Under the pieces are notes generated by a model. The model did not search any database and was not told the DNA's origin. It saw only the letters and a program-made list of their open reading frames with translations. A stretch of DNA of 64,000 nt. Origin: Vibrio navarrensis. Its GTDB lineage: Bacteria > Pseudomonadota > Gammaproteobacteria > Enterobacterales > Vibrionaceae. The translations under genes and the position numbers were made by a program. Location of the stretch: NCBI RefSeq assembly GCF_015767675.1, contig NZ_CP065217.1, positions 806,001 through 870,000 of the forward strand. The letters are read 5' to 3'. Position 1 is the first letter of the stretch; each line of letters begins with the position of its first letter. Of this stretch, positions 49,646 to 58,866 are shown one piece after another.

Positions 49646-50077
49646 ATGAAAAAGTTCTTATTTCTCTTGGCTGCTTTTTTGCTTAGTGCTTGTCAGCCAT
49701 TGCAACAAATTCGTCAGGAAGAGATCTTGGTGGCCGTTGGTTACGCCAGCATCAGTGAACAAACCGGACGAAATGACGAAGAAAAGCGCGTGCGCGCGAT
49801 GAGAGCTTCAAAAATTGATGCATACCGCGAGCTGGCTGAGCAAGTGTACGGCATGCGAGTCAGTGGCCGAGCGCAGTTAGAGGATCAACGACTTGGCGTC
49901 GAGAACACCTCCGGCGCGGTCGATGGGGTGATACGCGGTGCGGAGGTTGTGCGCAGTTACCCTGTCGGGGATAGTTATGTCACTGAACTGCGTTTAGACA
50001 TTCGCAAAATGGACAAATTGCGTGACTACGGCGAAGTGCAACAAGTGCCGGAGAAACGTCAGCAAACACTTTTCTAG
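49646..50077 (+). CDS. flgP: Flagellar lipoprotein FlgP
   Basis: Outer-membrane lipoprotein required for motility and colonisation in V. cholerae and part of the outer basal disk. The ATG at 49646 follows GGAG by 8 bases and gives 143 residues; a TTG at 49640 is in frame but less likely. Lipobox LSAC with Cys16. The body is an LPP20-like domain (KIDAYRELAEQVYGMRV, then SYVTELRLDI). Confidence 0.93.
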   Translation: MKKFLFLLAAFLLSACQPLQQIRQEEILVAVGYASISEQTGRNDEEKRVRAMRASKIDAYRELAEQVYGMRVSGRAQLEDQRLGVENTSGAVDGVIRGAEVVRSYPVGDSYVTELRLDIRKMDKLRDYGEVQQVPEKRQQTLF

Positions 50078-50117
50078 ACAGTCCAATCCAGATAAGCAGC
50101 AGATAATCTCTAGTCAG

Positions 50118-50144
50118 GCGGCCCACACATGGGTCGCTTTTTTT
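50118..50144 (+). terminator. Terminator after flgOP
   Basis: Hairpin GCGGCCCA / TGGGTCGC (one G-T pair) with a CACA loop and a T-run. Confidence 0.85.
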
Positions 50145-50149
50145 GCTTA

Positions 50150-50189
50150 GTCAGTATGAATAAAACAAGGTCAGTATGAATAAAACAAG
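50150..50189. repeat. 20-base exact tandem duplication
   Basis: GTCAGTATGAATAAAACAAG occurs twice with no gap, between the flgOP terminator and flgN. It looks like a recent replication slip. Confidence 0.9.
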
Positions 50190-50272
50190 TAATAGCAAAA
50201 CGAACAGCAAAGGGAGTTAATCAGCGGGGCATCAAGGAGTGAGACGAGAAAGATGAATTAGTACAATTAACT

Positions 50273-50698
50273 TTAGGCTTTGATATTGGTACCTAAAGTT
50301 GAAATAGTATGAGTTTTACCGCCAGCGTTATAAGTCATGCCGACTTTTCCGTGGCTTTGCTGAAGCATATTATTGAGTTTGTTAAAACTGGATTGTGCTC
50401 GATTAAGTGCATCGCCATTGATCTGATTGATCTGCTGGCAATCCAGAATGATCGATTGAATACTGGCGACCTTCTCTTTCAATTGAGGATCATCGGTAAG
50501 TTGCTTGACGTGCGGGTGAGAGGCAATTCGATGGTCGGTTTGTTGTAGTCGACCAATGAGCGTCATTTTTTCTTTGGCAATTTTCTCAATATCAACAGAT
50601 ACGCGGCTAGCAATCACTTTGCTTTCCTGTTCCAACAATAAAGAGAGAGCTTTAGCGCTTTCGTATTGAAACTCCACTAAATCAACTAAAGCAGCCAT
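50273..50698 (-). CDS. flgN: Flagellar chaperone FlgN
   Basis: Cytoplasmic export chaperone for the hook-filament junction proteins FlgK and FlgL. 141 residues, almost wholly alpha-helical, with the FlgN-type N-terminus (LVEFQYESAKALSLLLEQESKVI) and a C-terminal amphipathic helix region (LNRAQSSFNKLNNML). It follows flgM by 15 bp on the minus strand; its client flgK is at the end of the window. Confidence 0.9.
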   Translation of the reverse strand: MAALVDLVEFQYESAKALSLLLEQESKVIASRVSVDIEKIAKEKMTLIGRLQQTDHRIASHPHVKQLTDDPQLKEKVASIQSIILDCQQINQINGDALNRAQSSFNKLNNMLQQSHGKVGMTYNAGGKTHTISTLGTNIKA

Positions 50699-50713
50699 GA
50701 TTACCTACCTTGA

Positions 50714-51040
50714 CTACGCTTTGATACGATCAGCCAGTTCATTTTCAAACTTCATCATACTATCAGCCAGTTTTTCAGGATCGACTTTGTAAGAGCCGTT
50801 TGCAATGGCTTCTTTGATCGCGGCAACTTTTGCAGCATCAAATGCCGGTTTGGCGGCCATATCCTGATGGAGTTGTCCGATATCGCGACTTTGTTGACTC
50901 AGCGAGACGGCGTCTTGCGCAACAGGACTCTTTTTTGCTTCGGTGCGCGTCTCCGCCAACGAGCTAGAATCTGTACGCGCAGCGCTACGACTGTTCGTCG
51001 TCATCACTTGTCCTGAACGTATGTTATCGATACTTGCCAT
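50714..51040 (-). CDS. flgM: Anti-sigma-28 factor FlgM
   Basis: Binds and inhibits FliA until the hook is complete, then is exported. 108 residues with a disordered N-terminus (MASIDNIRSGQ) and the sigma-binding C-terminal half (DAAKVAAIKEAIANGSYKVDPEKLADSMM). It is preceded by a sigma-28 promoter and by flgA, and followed by flgN. Confidence 0.94.
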   Translation of the reverse strand: MASIDNIRSGQVMTTNSRSAARTDSSSLAETRTEAKKSPVAQDAVSLSQQSRDIGQLHQDMAAKPAFDAAKVAAIKEAIANGSYKVDPEKLADSMMKFENELADRIKA

Positions 51041-51081
51041 ATATAAACCTTAATTACGAAGTAACTGAACTCGTACACACA

Positions 51082-51108
51082 GTATCGACACACCAAGCCA
51101 ATACTTTA
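51082..51108 (-). promoter_or_regulatory. Sigma-28 (FliA) promoter of flgM
   Basis: On the minus strand, TAAAGTAT, 11 bases, GTCGATAC. This compares with the consensus TAAAGTTT-N11-GCCGATAA. It lies 42 bases before the flgM ATG. Confidence 0.85.
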
Positions 51109-51200
51109 GAAAAAATTTGTCTTTTGTTTAACTAGCAGGAATCGGGCCTGAATTCAACCGCGCTTATCATACCACTTCAGCGACTTAAGGCGCGAAACGG

Positions 51201-51947
51201 TTAGAACTGAACGGTGACTTCGGCAATACCGCTGACAATGCCTTCGATTATACGTTGTGATTTGTCATTTTTCACTCTGACCTGTTCACCCGCCGCGCCA
51301 TCTTGTAATGCGGTCCCCAGAGTTGTGATGACCATCCCATCTTGGCTGGCCTTGATAATCACCTTTTCATTGCGACAGACCACACAGACATCACCACGTT
51401 CTATCACGTTTCCCAATCGAACAGTGCGTTTGACTTTAGCTCCAACCACCTGTGAGCTGTCGGCAAAGCCTTCTTTACGAAAGCGCTGCAACTCGATCAT
51501 CTCATGTTTTACATCGCCAAGGGAGATAATCTCTCCTCGGGCAAGGGTTCGTGTGGCAACCACCATAGGAATAGCGATGGACAAGCGGACAGGGACATAC
51601 ACTTGCCAATCGTCTGAGGGGCATTCGACCAGTACATTAATGTTGCTGCGATTGGCGTTATCTGAGTTAGCACTTGTACTCAAAGCAACCGGGCAATCGG
51701 TGGCTTTTATTCTACTATCAATATTAGCGGCACTCACTGACAGCTCACCACCAGGGGGCTGTTCAACGTTGGCTAAAATGTGCTCTTCCGCCGCTAACTG
51801 TATCTGTTTTATTTGATTTTCTGTGGCTGCATGAGCAAAAAAACTAAACAAAGTTAGCAAAATGCCGATAGACTTAGCGTAACTTTTGAAGAAAGCTCTA
51901 CACTTAGAGATGGTAAATGAATATAAACAAGTATTAGAGTGTGCCAT
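51201..51947 (-). CDS. flgA: Flagellar P-ring chaperone FlgA
   Basis: Periplasmic chaperone needed for P-ring (FlgI) assembly. 248 residues with a long N-region before the signal peptide core (IGILLTLFSFFAHA). The SAF domain (VVATRTLARGEIISLGDVKHEMIEL) and the C-terminal FlgA domain (VCRNEKVIIKA, GAAGEQVRVKN) are present. Start of the flgA-flgM-flgN run, divergent from cheV. A shorter start inside the long N-region is possible, but no other ATG is available. Confidence 0.92.
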   Translation of the reverse strand: MAHSNTCLYSFTISKCRAFFKSYAKSIGILLTLFSFFAHAATENQIKQIQLAAEEHILANVEQPPGGELSVSAANIDSRIKATDCPVALSTSANSDNANRSNINVLVECPSDDWQVYVPVRLSIAIPMVVATRTLARGEIISLGDVKHEMIELQRFRKEGFADSSQVVGAKVKRTVRLGNVIERGDVCVVCRNEKVIIKASQDGMVITTLGTALQDGAAGEQVRVKNDKSQRIIEGIVSGIAEVTVQF

Positions 51948-52024
51948 TCTGTTTCTCTGGTGTTATACAGCTGTAATTTTAGAGTATCACTTTTAATCGA
52001 AAAGTTTGAGATGGAGATGAGCTT

Positions 52025-52951
52025 ATGACGGGTATTCTTGATTCTGTGAATCAGCGTACGCAACTCGTCGGTCAGAATCGATTGGAATTGTTGACCTTTC
52101 GTTTAATGGGCCGCCAGCGTTATGGTATTAACGTATTTAAAGTAAAAGAAGTCTTGCAATGCCCTAAGCTTACTTCAATGCCAAATCTGCACCGTTTAGT
52201 TAAAGGTGTCGCTCATATCCGTGGCCATACTGTTTCTGTCATCGATTTGAGTTTGGCGATTGGTGGCCGACCAACAACCGACATCGACAAATGTTTTGTC
52301 GTTATCGCGGAGTTCAACCGAACCATTCAAGCATTTTTGGTTACTTCGGTTGAGCGCATAATTAACATGCACTGGGAAGCGATTCTACCACCACCAGATG
52401 GGGCGGGTAGAGCAAACTACCTGACCGCGGTCACCAACATTGACAACGAACTGGTTGAAATTCTCGACGTTGAGAAAATCCTTGCAGAAATTGCGCCAGT
52501 GGATGAAACAATGGACTCTTCCATCGGTGAAGAGATAGCCAAAGTTGAGACGGAAAAAGCACTGGTTCGTCGTATTTTGATTGCAGATGACTCCACGGTT
52601 GCGCGCAAGCAGGTTGAGCGTGCGATCACCAATATCGGCTTTGATTGTGTCTCGGTGAAAGACGGCAAAGAAGCGTATGATAAGTTGTTAGAAATGGCAT
52701 CTGAAGGACCAGTTCGAGACCAAATTTCTCTGGTGATCTCTGATATCGAAATGCCAGAAATGGACGGCTACACGCTGACGGCAGAAATTCGCCGCAATGC
52801 GGATTTGAAAGATTTGTATGTTATTCTTCACTCGTCACTGAGCGGCGTTTTTAATCAAGCGATGGTGGAGAGAGTGGGTGCAAATGCGTTTATCGCAAAA
52901 TTTAACCCAGATGAACTTGGGAATGCGGTTAAAACTGCACTAACAAAATAA
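52025..52951 (+). CDS. cheV: Chemotaxis coupling protein CheV
   Basis: Links receptors to CheA and may act as a phosphate sink. 308 residues: an N-terminal CheW-like domain (about residues 15-160, YGINVFKVKEVLQCP, RGHTVSVIDL) and a C-terminal receiver domain (about 178-305) with RRILIADDSTVARKQ, the phospho-acceptor Asp in LVISDIEMPEMDGY, and a Lys in FIAKFNPDELG. 11 bp before cheR. Confidence 0.95.
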   Translation: MTGILDSVNQRTQLVGQNRLELLTFRLMGRQRYGINVFKVKEVLQCPKLTSMPNLHRLVKGVAHIRGHTVSVIDLSLAIGGRPTTDIDKCFVVIAEFNRTIQAFLVTSVERIINMHWEAILPPPDGAGRANYLTAVTNIDNELVEILDVEKILAEIAPVDETMDSSIGEEIAKVETEKALVRRILIADDSTVARKQVERAITNIGFDCVSVKDGKEAYDKLLEMASEGPVRDQISLVISDIEMPEMDGYTLTAEIRRNADLKDLYVILHSSLSGVFNQAMVERVGANAFIAKFNPDELGNAVKTALTK

Positions 52952-52962
52952 AAGAGACATTA

Positions 52963-53790
52963 ATGACTGCTATTACAATCAGTGATCAAGAGTATCGCGA
53001 CTTCAGCCGTTTTTTGGAATCTCAGTGTGGTATCGTGCTGGGCGACAGCAAGCAGTATTTGGTACGCAGTCGTCTTAGCCCATTAGTAACCAAATTTAAG
53101 CTCGCTTCGTTGTCTGATTTGTTGAGAGATGTCGTGACGGGGCGTAACCGAGAACTACGTGTTGCCGCCGTTGATGCAATGACAACCAACGAAACTCTGT
53201 GGTTTAGGGACACCTATCCGTTTACTGTTTTGGCGGAAAAACTTTTGCCTGAGATTGCGGCAAATAAACGTCCGATAAAAATTTGGTCTGCCGCTAGTTC
53301 ATCAGGGCAAGAACCGTATTCTATGGCGATGACGGTGTTGGAAACACAGCAACGTAAGCCAGGTATGCTGCAAAGTGTGTCGATTACGGCAACCGATATC
53401 TCAGCCAGTATGTTGGACATGTGCCGGGCCGGGATCTACGATAATTTGGCCTTGGGGCGGGGATTGTCCCCGGAGCGCCGCCGCACCTTTTTTGAAGACA
53501 CGGGCGATGGTCGCATGAAGGTTAAAGACAACGTTAAGCGCTTGGTTAACTTTCGCCCGCAAAACTTGATGGACAGCTACGCCTTGTTGGGTAAGTTCGA
53601 TATTATTTTTTGCCGTAACGTGTTGATTTATTTTTCTCCGGATATGAAATCTAAAGTGTTGAACCAAATGGCGAACAGTTTGAACCCCGGTGGCTATTTG
53701 TTGCTTGGTGCTTCGGAGTCGTTGACAGGTTTAACCGACAGATTTGAAATGGTTCGCTGTAACCCTGGCATCATCTACAAATTGAAATAG
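52963..53790 (+). CDS. cheR: Chemotaxis protein methyltransferase CheR
   Basis: Methylates Glu residues of chemoreceptors using S-adenosylmethionine. 275 residues: the helical CheR_N domain (to about residue 75) and the SAM-binding domain with TTNETLWFRD, IWSAASSSGQEPYSMAM and FCRNVLIYF. Followed by a terminator, into whose 3' side a group II intron has inserted. In the ancestral order flgB would follow directly. Confidence 0.96.
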   Translation: MTAITISDQEYRDFSRFLESQCGIVLGDSKQYLVRSRLSPLVTKFKLASLSDLLRDVVTGRNRELRVAAVDAMTTNETLWFRDTYPFTVLAEKLLPEIAANKRPIKIWSAASSSGQEPYSMAMTVLETQQRKPGMLQSVSITATDISASMLDMCRAGIYDNLALGRGLSPERRRTFFEDTGDGRMKVKDNVKRLVNFRPQNLMDSYALLGKFDIIFCRNVLIYFSPDMKSKVLNQMANSLNPGGYLLLGASESLTGLTDRFEMVRCNPGIIYKLK

Positions 53791-53820
53791 TGGAAACTCT
53801 TCTACTTTTCTTTTCAAACT

Positions 53821-53845
53821 AGCCTGGCATGTTGTCAGGCTTTTA
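53821..53845 (+). terminator. cheR terminator, target of the intron
   Basis: Hairpin AGCCTG / CAGGCT with a GCATGTTGT loop and TTTTAT. The intron begins 5 bases after it. Confidence 0.85.
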
Positions 53846-53849
53846 TATT

Positions 53850-55738
53850 GTGCGCCGAGCATGGCGTTGATCTAGGAGGTGAAAGTCCTCTACGGGCTCA
53901 GTCGAGCGAGAACCGTTAGCCTATGCAAGGGTGTTCACCGTGAGGTGAAACCTGAAGGAAGCAAACGGCAAAACTTGGTTGTGACGAACAGAAACCTGAT
54001 AGTAGGCCTGTACAACTTGGGTAACCTAGCAATAGATAGAATAGCCCAATGCCTCGACGGGAAGTGTGTATAGGTAAATCAGGCATGACCAAGGGAAAGA
54101 GCAACGTCTTACCTCGGGAGAGCTCATTGCCTGTCTCAGATGAGACCAACACAGCAGTGATGTTGTGTGATGGGCAATGAGAAGTCAGCAGAAGGCATAG
54201 TACTTTGAGGAAGTACAACTCAAAGGAAGGCCAGAACTGAATATATCAAGAAGCAGTCACTATTTACTCAATGATGTGGAGTCATAGCAAGATGGAAAAC
54301 ATCTCTACGTCCCAATAGGCAATACCGCAAGTAAAGCTCATGGTCACGAAGAATGACAAGCATGATCGGCGTAGAAAGGAGGACGAGTCTTGGTGACCCC
54401 CACTCCGCTGATGGAACAAATCAGCTCCTCAGCGAATTTGAACCATGCCCTTCGACGCGTGAAGAAGAACAAGGGGTGCGCAGGTGTCGACAGACTCGAC
54501 ATCACAGCGACCATCTCTAAACTTCGACAAGCTTCAAATGGGCAAGCGCTCCGCCAGAGTCTTCTGGACGGAAGCTACCAACCTCAACCAGTTCTGGGTG
54601 TAGAAATCCCCAAGCCGAATGGTGGCGTCAGGCAATTAGGTATCCCTACGGTACTGGATAGGATAGTCCAACAGGCGATCACATCAGTACTGTCAGAGCT
54701 CTATGAGCCGACGTTCTCCAACAGCAGCTACGGGTTCAGGCCGAACCGCAGTGCGCATCATGCGCTTGCGGCAGCAAGCCGCTATATCAGAGAAGGGCGG
54801 GGTTATGTAGTGGATATCGATCTAGCCAAATACTTCGACACGGTGAACCATGATAGGCTGATGCACAGATTATCTAAGGACATTAGTGATAAACGAGTAT
54901 TAAAGCTCATCAGGTCCTATCTACAGGCAGGCTTAATGCGAGATGGGTTAGTAGAGCGAAGACAACGAGGAACACCACAGGGTGGGCCATTATCTCCGTT
55001 ACTTTCCAATATTGTATTAGATGAACTGGACAAAGAGTTAGAGCGAAGAGGGCATAAGTTCTGTCGATATGCAGATGACTGCCAAATCTACGTTCTTAGT
55101 GAGGAAGCCGCCCATCGAGTCAAAGAGTCGATAACGGAGTTCTTGGAGCAGAAGCTAAAGCTCACGGTAAATCGTGAGAAAAGTGCAGCAACAAGAGTGA
55201 CGGAGCGAGCTTACCTAAGCCATAGCTTCAAGATAGACGGAACCCTCCAGATATCAAAATCGGCACAAGCTCAAATGAAGAAGCGAGTGCGGAAAATAAC
55301 GAAGCGAAATCGAGGTCGAGAGTTGTCGGTAATCCTCACCGAGTTAACCCAATACCTACGAGGTTGGCAGCACTACTTCAAGCTCGCCATAGGTCAAAGT
55401 GCGATGCAGCGCTTAGACGAATGGATACGGCGTCGGTTGAGATGCTACCGCCTGAAACAGCGCAAACGCAGATACAGCATAGCGACATGGTTACAACGAC
55501 AAGGTGTAACAGAGCGAAATGCGTGGAAGCTGGCGATGTCAGATAAAGGGTGGTGGCGCTTAGCACTCTCGCCCCAGTTGAATCACGCAATGCCAATCAA
55601 ATGGTTCGAGGAGAGGGGGCTTTACTCATTGAGAGATGGGTATGAGTCACTAAAAGTGTATTCGGAACCGCCGTATGCGACCCACGCTTGTACGGTGGTG
55701 TGAGAGGACGGAGGCCGTGAGGCCTCCTCCTACTCGAT
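53850..55738 (+). mobile_element. Group IIC intron, about 1.9 kb
   Basis: Starts with GTGCGCCGAGC (the GUGYG consensus) directly after the cheR terminator. About 540 structured bases with no gene (53850-54389) form domains I-IV start. The reverse transcriptase is in domain IV. Domain V is the CCGCCGTA / TACGGTGGT hairpin at about 55665-55702, and domain VI the GGAGG-type hairpin at about 55708-55735. It ends near CTCGAT. Insertion just after a terminator hairpin and an enzyme without an endonuclease domain are the marks of class IIC. The exact 3' boundary is uncertain by a base or two. Confidence 0.88.
54390..55703 (+). CDS. ltrA: Group II intron reverse transcriptase/maturase
   Basis: Multifunctional protein that helps splicing and copies the intron into DNA targets. 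437 residues from a TTG start placed 7 bases behind AGGAGG (a GTG follows at once as an alternative). Reverse-transcriptase blocks: GVRQLGIPTVLDRIVQQAI, YGFRPNRSAH, GTPQGGPLSPLLSN and the catalytic YADD at residues 227-230. The maturase (X) domain has the LRGWQHYF segment. No C-terminal HNH endonuclease is present, as in class IIC. The last codons overlap domain V. Confidence 0.93.
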   Translation: MVTPTPLMEQISSSANLNHALRRVKKNKGCAGVDRLDITATISKLRQASNGQALRQSLLDGSYQPQPVLGVEIPKPNGGVRQLGIPTVLDRIVQQAITSVLSELYEPTFSNSSYGFRPNRSAHHALAAASRYIREGRGYVVDIDLAKYFDTVNHDRLMHRLSKDISDKRVLKLIRSYLQAGLMRDGLVERRQRGTPQGGPLSPLLSNIVLDELDKELERRGHKFCRYADDCQIYVLSEEAAHRVKESITEFLEQKLKLTVNREKSAATRVTERAYLSHSFKIDGTLQISKSAQAQMKKRVRKITKRNRGRELSVILTELTQYLRGWQHYFKLAIGQSAMQRLDEWIRRRLRCYRLKQRKRRYSIATWLQRQGVTERNAWKLAMSDKGWWRLALSPQLNHAMPIKWFEERGLYSLRDGYESLKVYSEPPYATHACTVV

Positions 55739-55902
55739 TGCCCTTTCTCAGCTTTTTCTCTCTACCCTTTTCTTGAGCCTGTATCCGTCTGCGTATATCT
55801 TTAGTTTAAGTCTGAGTAAGCGGATCTACGACATTCCATCTGCATACTTGGCTTAGTAATTGCTTACTTTTTCATGGACTGGATAAATTTGAATTGCACG
55901 CA

Positions 55903-55918
55903 TTGGCACGCTCTTTGC
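55903..55918 (+). promoter_or_regulatory. Sigma-54 promoter of flgBCDE
   Basis: TTGGCACGCTCTTTGC with GG at 55905-55906 and GC at 55917-55918, the required 10-base gap. It is 45 bases before flgB. In vibrios this class is activated by FlrC. Confidence 0.9.
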
Positions 55919-55962
55919 TTTTATTTGGTTAGTAACGGTCAGTTCTTTTTGTAGAGGCGCAT

Positions 55963-56361
55963 ATGGCTATCTCCTTTGACAATGCACTAGGCATCCACCA
56001 GTACACGGTGGGAGTACGTGAACGCAATGCCGAGGTTATCTCGACCAACATTGCGCAAGCGAACACGCCTGGATACAAAGCAAGAGGTTTAGACTTTGCG
56101 AAGGAGTTACAGGCGGCAAGTTCGGGGGCAAGTATTGGTCTTAGCCGTACGGACAGTCGGCATATTCCTGCCACTACAACGGTGATGGGGGAAAAACTTT
56201 ATCGCCTTCCGACCCAACCGGACACCGGAGATGGCAACACGGTGGATTTGGATTTAGAGCGTAACCTGTTTATGCAAAACCAGATTCGCCATCAAGCCTC
56301 ACTGGATTTTCTGGGCGGTAAATTTAAGAACTTAACCAAAGCGATTAAAGGAGGTAACTAG
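55963..56361 (+). CDS. flgB: Flagellar proximal rod protein FlgB
   Basis: Builds the proximal rod in the periplasm. 132 residues: the N-terminal rod motif (LGIHQYTVGVRERNAEVISTNIAQANTPGYKARG) and the short C-terminal helix. First gene of the flgBCDE run behind a sigma-54 promoter. Its stop is followed immediately by the flgC ATG. Confidence 0.96.
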   Translation: MAISFDNALGIHQYTVGVRERNAEVISTNIAQANTPGYKARGLDFAKELQAASSGASIGLSRTDSRHIPATTTVMGEKLYRLPTQPDTGDGNTVDLDLERNLFMQNQIRHQASLDFLGGKFKNLTKAIKGGN

Positions 56362-56778
56362 ATGAGCTTGTTCAATGTGTTCAATGTAACTGGTTCTGCA
56401 ATGAGTGCTGAGTCTGTTCGTCTAAATACCACTTCAAGCAACTTGGCCAACGCCGACAGTGTCAGCAGCTCTGCAAAAGACACTTATAAAGCGCGCCATG
56501 CTGTGTTTGGCGCTGAGTTAAGTAATGCCATGTATAATCGTGGCGATACAGTGCCGGTGCAAGTGCTCGGTATTGTGGAAAGTGATAAACCGTTGACCGC
56601 GGAATATAACCCTGAACATCCATTGGCAAATGATGAAGGTTACATTTACAAACCGAACGTTAATGTCATGGAAGAAATGGCCAATATGATTTCTGCCTCC
56701 CGTTCATACCAAACGAATGTTCAGGTAGCAGATGCGAGTAAACAAATGCTGCTGCGTACGCTGCAGATGGGTCAATAA
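56362..56778 (+). CDS. flgC: Flagellar proximal rod protein FlgC
   Basis: Rod component, 138 residues. N-terminal rod motif (GSAMSAESVRLNTTSSNLANADS) and the conserved C-terminal helix (MEEMANMISASRSYQTNVQ). Abuts flgB with no gap, so the two are translated together. A GGAGG-like site (AAAGGAGG) lies within the end of flgB. Confidence 0.97.
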   Translation: MSLFNVFNVTGSAMSAESVRLNTTSSNLANADSVSSSAKDTYKARHAVFGAELSNAMYNRGDTVPVQVLGIVESDKPLTAEYNPEHPLANDEGYIYKPNVNVMEEMANMISASRSYQTNVQVADASKQMLLRTLQMGQ

Positions 56779-56795
56779 GGATAAGGAGTTAACGT

Positions 56796-57503
56796 ATGGC
56801 CGGAATCAATAACGTTGGTCAAAGCGGCTTGTCCTATATCGACCAGCTTAAGAGTTTGCAAGAGAGCAAAAAGCCGACGGCAACCACGGGTAAACAGGAT
56901 CTTAAACAAGAGGACTTTTTATCCTTGCTGACTAAGCAATTGGCTCAACAGGACCCTTTTAAGCCGGTCAGTAATGACCAGATGATTGCGCAAATGGCTT
57001 CATTTGCGACCGTTGATGGCATTGGCAAGATGAACACTCAGTTTGAGAGTCTCAACTCGTCAATGACGTCCAACCAAGCATTGCAAGCGTCTTCTTTAGT
57101 GGGGCGTGATGTGTTGGTGCCAGGCGCGGCGGGTATGAAGCAGGAAGAGGCAGGCATGCCTGCCATGGTCAAACTACCACAAGCTATGGATAACGTGATT
57201 GTGCGAGTGGAAAACGAGATTGGCCAATTAATTCGTACCTTTGAGGTGGGGGCGAAACCTGCGGGAGATAACCGTGTCGAATGGGACGGTAAAGATGAAA
57301 ACGGTAATCCATTGCCGGCTGGCAAATACAAAGTGAAAGCATCCGGTTTGCTGGATGGTCAGGCGACTGACTTCCCGGTTTCAACCTATGCCAACGTGAA
57401 CAGTGTTCTGCTGGGTAAAGGCGATGGTAACGTACTGCTCAATCTGGCTGGCTTTGATTCGCCAGTTCGACTTGCTGAAGTACTCGAAGTTGGCAAAGCG
57501 TAA
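56796..57503 (+). CDS. flgD: Hook-capping protein FlgD
   Basis: Caps the growing hook so FlgE subunits can assemble. 235 residues: the N-terminal export region with LKQEDFLSLLTKQLAQQDPFKP, then Tudor-like and FnIII-like domains (RVEWDGKDENGNPLPAGKYK is the FlgD Ig-like signature). 17 bp after flgC. Confidence 0.96.
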   Translation: MAGINNVGQSGLSYIDQLKSLQESKKPTATTGKQDLKQEDFLSLLTKQLAQQDPFKPVSNDQMIAQMASFATVDGIGKMNTQFESLNSSMTSNQALQASSLVGRDVLVPGAAGMKQEEAGMPAMVKLPQAMDNVIVRVENEIGQLIRTFEVGAKPAGDNRVEWDGKDENGNPLPAGKYKVKASGLLDGQATDFPVSTYANVNSVLLGKGDGNVLLNLAGFDSPVRLAEVLEVGKA

Positions 57504-57534
57504 TCTACGCTGGCTGGATTAAGGAGATTTTGGA

Positions 57535-58839
57535 ATGTCATATGTATCTTTAAGCGGTTTGTCCGCAGCTCAGTTAGATCTGAACACCACGAGTAACAAC
57601 ATTGCCAACGCCAACACATATGGCTTTAAGGAGTCGCGTGCTGAGTTTGGTGATGTTTATTCAAATTCTCTATTTACCAATGCGAAAACCACCGCTGGCG
57701 GTGGTGTACAAGCAAACCAAGTTGCGCAGCAATTCCATGAAGGTTCCAGTATTTATACCAACAACCCAATGGATTTGCGTATTGGCGGCACGGGTTTCTT
57801 TGCCGTGGCAAAAGACAGAATGGTACCGAATCAGAACGAGCTAACCCGTAACGGTGCTTTTCATCTGAACAAGAGCAACTATATGGTCACGGCAAATGAT
57901 GAATATTTGCTGGGCTATCAGGTTGATCCTGAGAGCGGTGATGTCACCTCTTACGAACCACAACCTATTAACATTCCGGCGGAATTTGGCAAGCCAAAGC
58001 AGACGGCAAATGTAACGGTTGGGGTGAACTTACCAGCAAGTGGTGCGATTAAAGATCCTCTCGCGTTTAATTTCGAGGATCCTGATACTTATAACCGTTC
58101 AACGTCTTCAACCATTTATGACTCTATGGGTCAGTCGTACAAACTGACGACTTACTACCTGAAAGATCAGACGCAACCGAACACCTGGCAAACCTACTAC
58201 ACGGTAACGGATAGCCAAGGTGAGAAGCCAGTCAATATCACAGGTGGTGATGCAACTAACGCAACGGGTCATGTTGGGCATACGATTAAGTTCAATAATG
58301 ATGGTACGCTTGCCAGCTTAAACAATGGGCAGCCGATTGTGACTGACCAACTCGGTGCGGGCGTTAACCCAATTGATATGAATGGTGGTGATCCGACGCA
58401 AGTGCTGAATTTTGATCTCAACTCTTCCACCCAGTTTGCTGCTCCGTTTGAGCTGACTAAGTTTGACGAAGATGGCGCGACAACGGGTTTTTTAACCAAA
58501 GTGGACTTTGATGAAAGTGGCAGTATTTACGGCACTTATTCAAATGGTGAGAGCGTTACTTTAGGTCGAGTTGCTTTAGTTCGTGTACCGAATGAGCAAG
58601 GTTTGGACAAAAAAGGTGGCACACAGTGGAACTCTACCAATAACTCCGGGGATAAAATCTGGGGTGAATCGAACAAAGGTTCATTTGGTACCGTTTCTAG
58701 TGGTTCTTTGGAGCAGTCCAACATCGATATGACGCAAGAATTAGTGGATCTGATTTCAGCTCAGCGTAACTTCCAAGCAAACTCACGTGCGCTTGAAGTG
58801 CATAACCAGTTGCAACAGAATATCTTGCAGATTCGTTAA
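57535..58839 (+). CDS. flgE: Flagellar hook protein FlgE
   Basis: Forms the hook, the universal joint outside the cell. 434 residues: N-terminal rod-type motif (LSAAQLDLNTTSNNIANANT), a central region of Ca-rich-looking loops (about 80-380), and the C-terminal helix (MTQELVDLISAQRNFQANSRAL). Last of flgBCDE; a hairpin follows. Confidence 0.97.
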   Translation: MSYVSLSGLSAAQLDLNTTSNNIANANTYGFKESRAEFGDVYSNSLFTNAKTTAGGGVQANQVAQQFHEGSSIYTNNPMDLRIGGTGFFAVAKDRMVPNQNELTRNGAFHLNKSNYMVTANDEYLLGYQVDPESGDVTSYEPQPINIPAEFGKPKQTANVTVGVNLPASGAIKDPLAFNFEDPDTYNRSTSSTIYDSMGQSYKLTTYYLKDQTQPNTWQTYYTVTDSQGEKPVNITGGDATNATGHVGHTIKFNNDGTLASLNNGQPIVTDQLGAGVNPIDMNGGDPTQVLNFDLNSSTQFAAPFELTKFDEDGATTGFLTKVDFDESGSIYGTYSNGESVTLGRVALVRVPNEQGLDKKGGTQWNSTNNSGDKIWGESNKGSFGTVSSGSLEQSNIDMTQELVDLISAQRNFQANSRALEVHNQLQQNILQIR

Positions 58840-58866
58840 TCGTTTTATTCATGACATTCATCTGGT

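Noticed and set aside
53879..54073. A small open frame inside the intron 5' region
   Set aside because: It lies in the structured RNA domains of the group II intron and shows no coding features.
54390..55703. Reverse transcriptase as part of a retron or a diversity-generating element
   Set aside because: A maturase domain, GTGCGCC at the 5' end, domain V and VI hairpins at the 3' end and terminator targeting all point to a group II intron; no template/variable repeat pair or retron RNA was seen.
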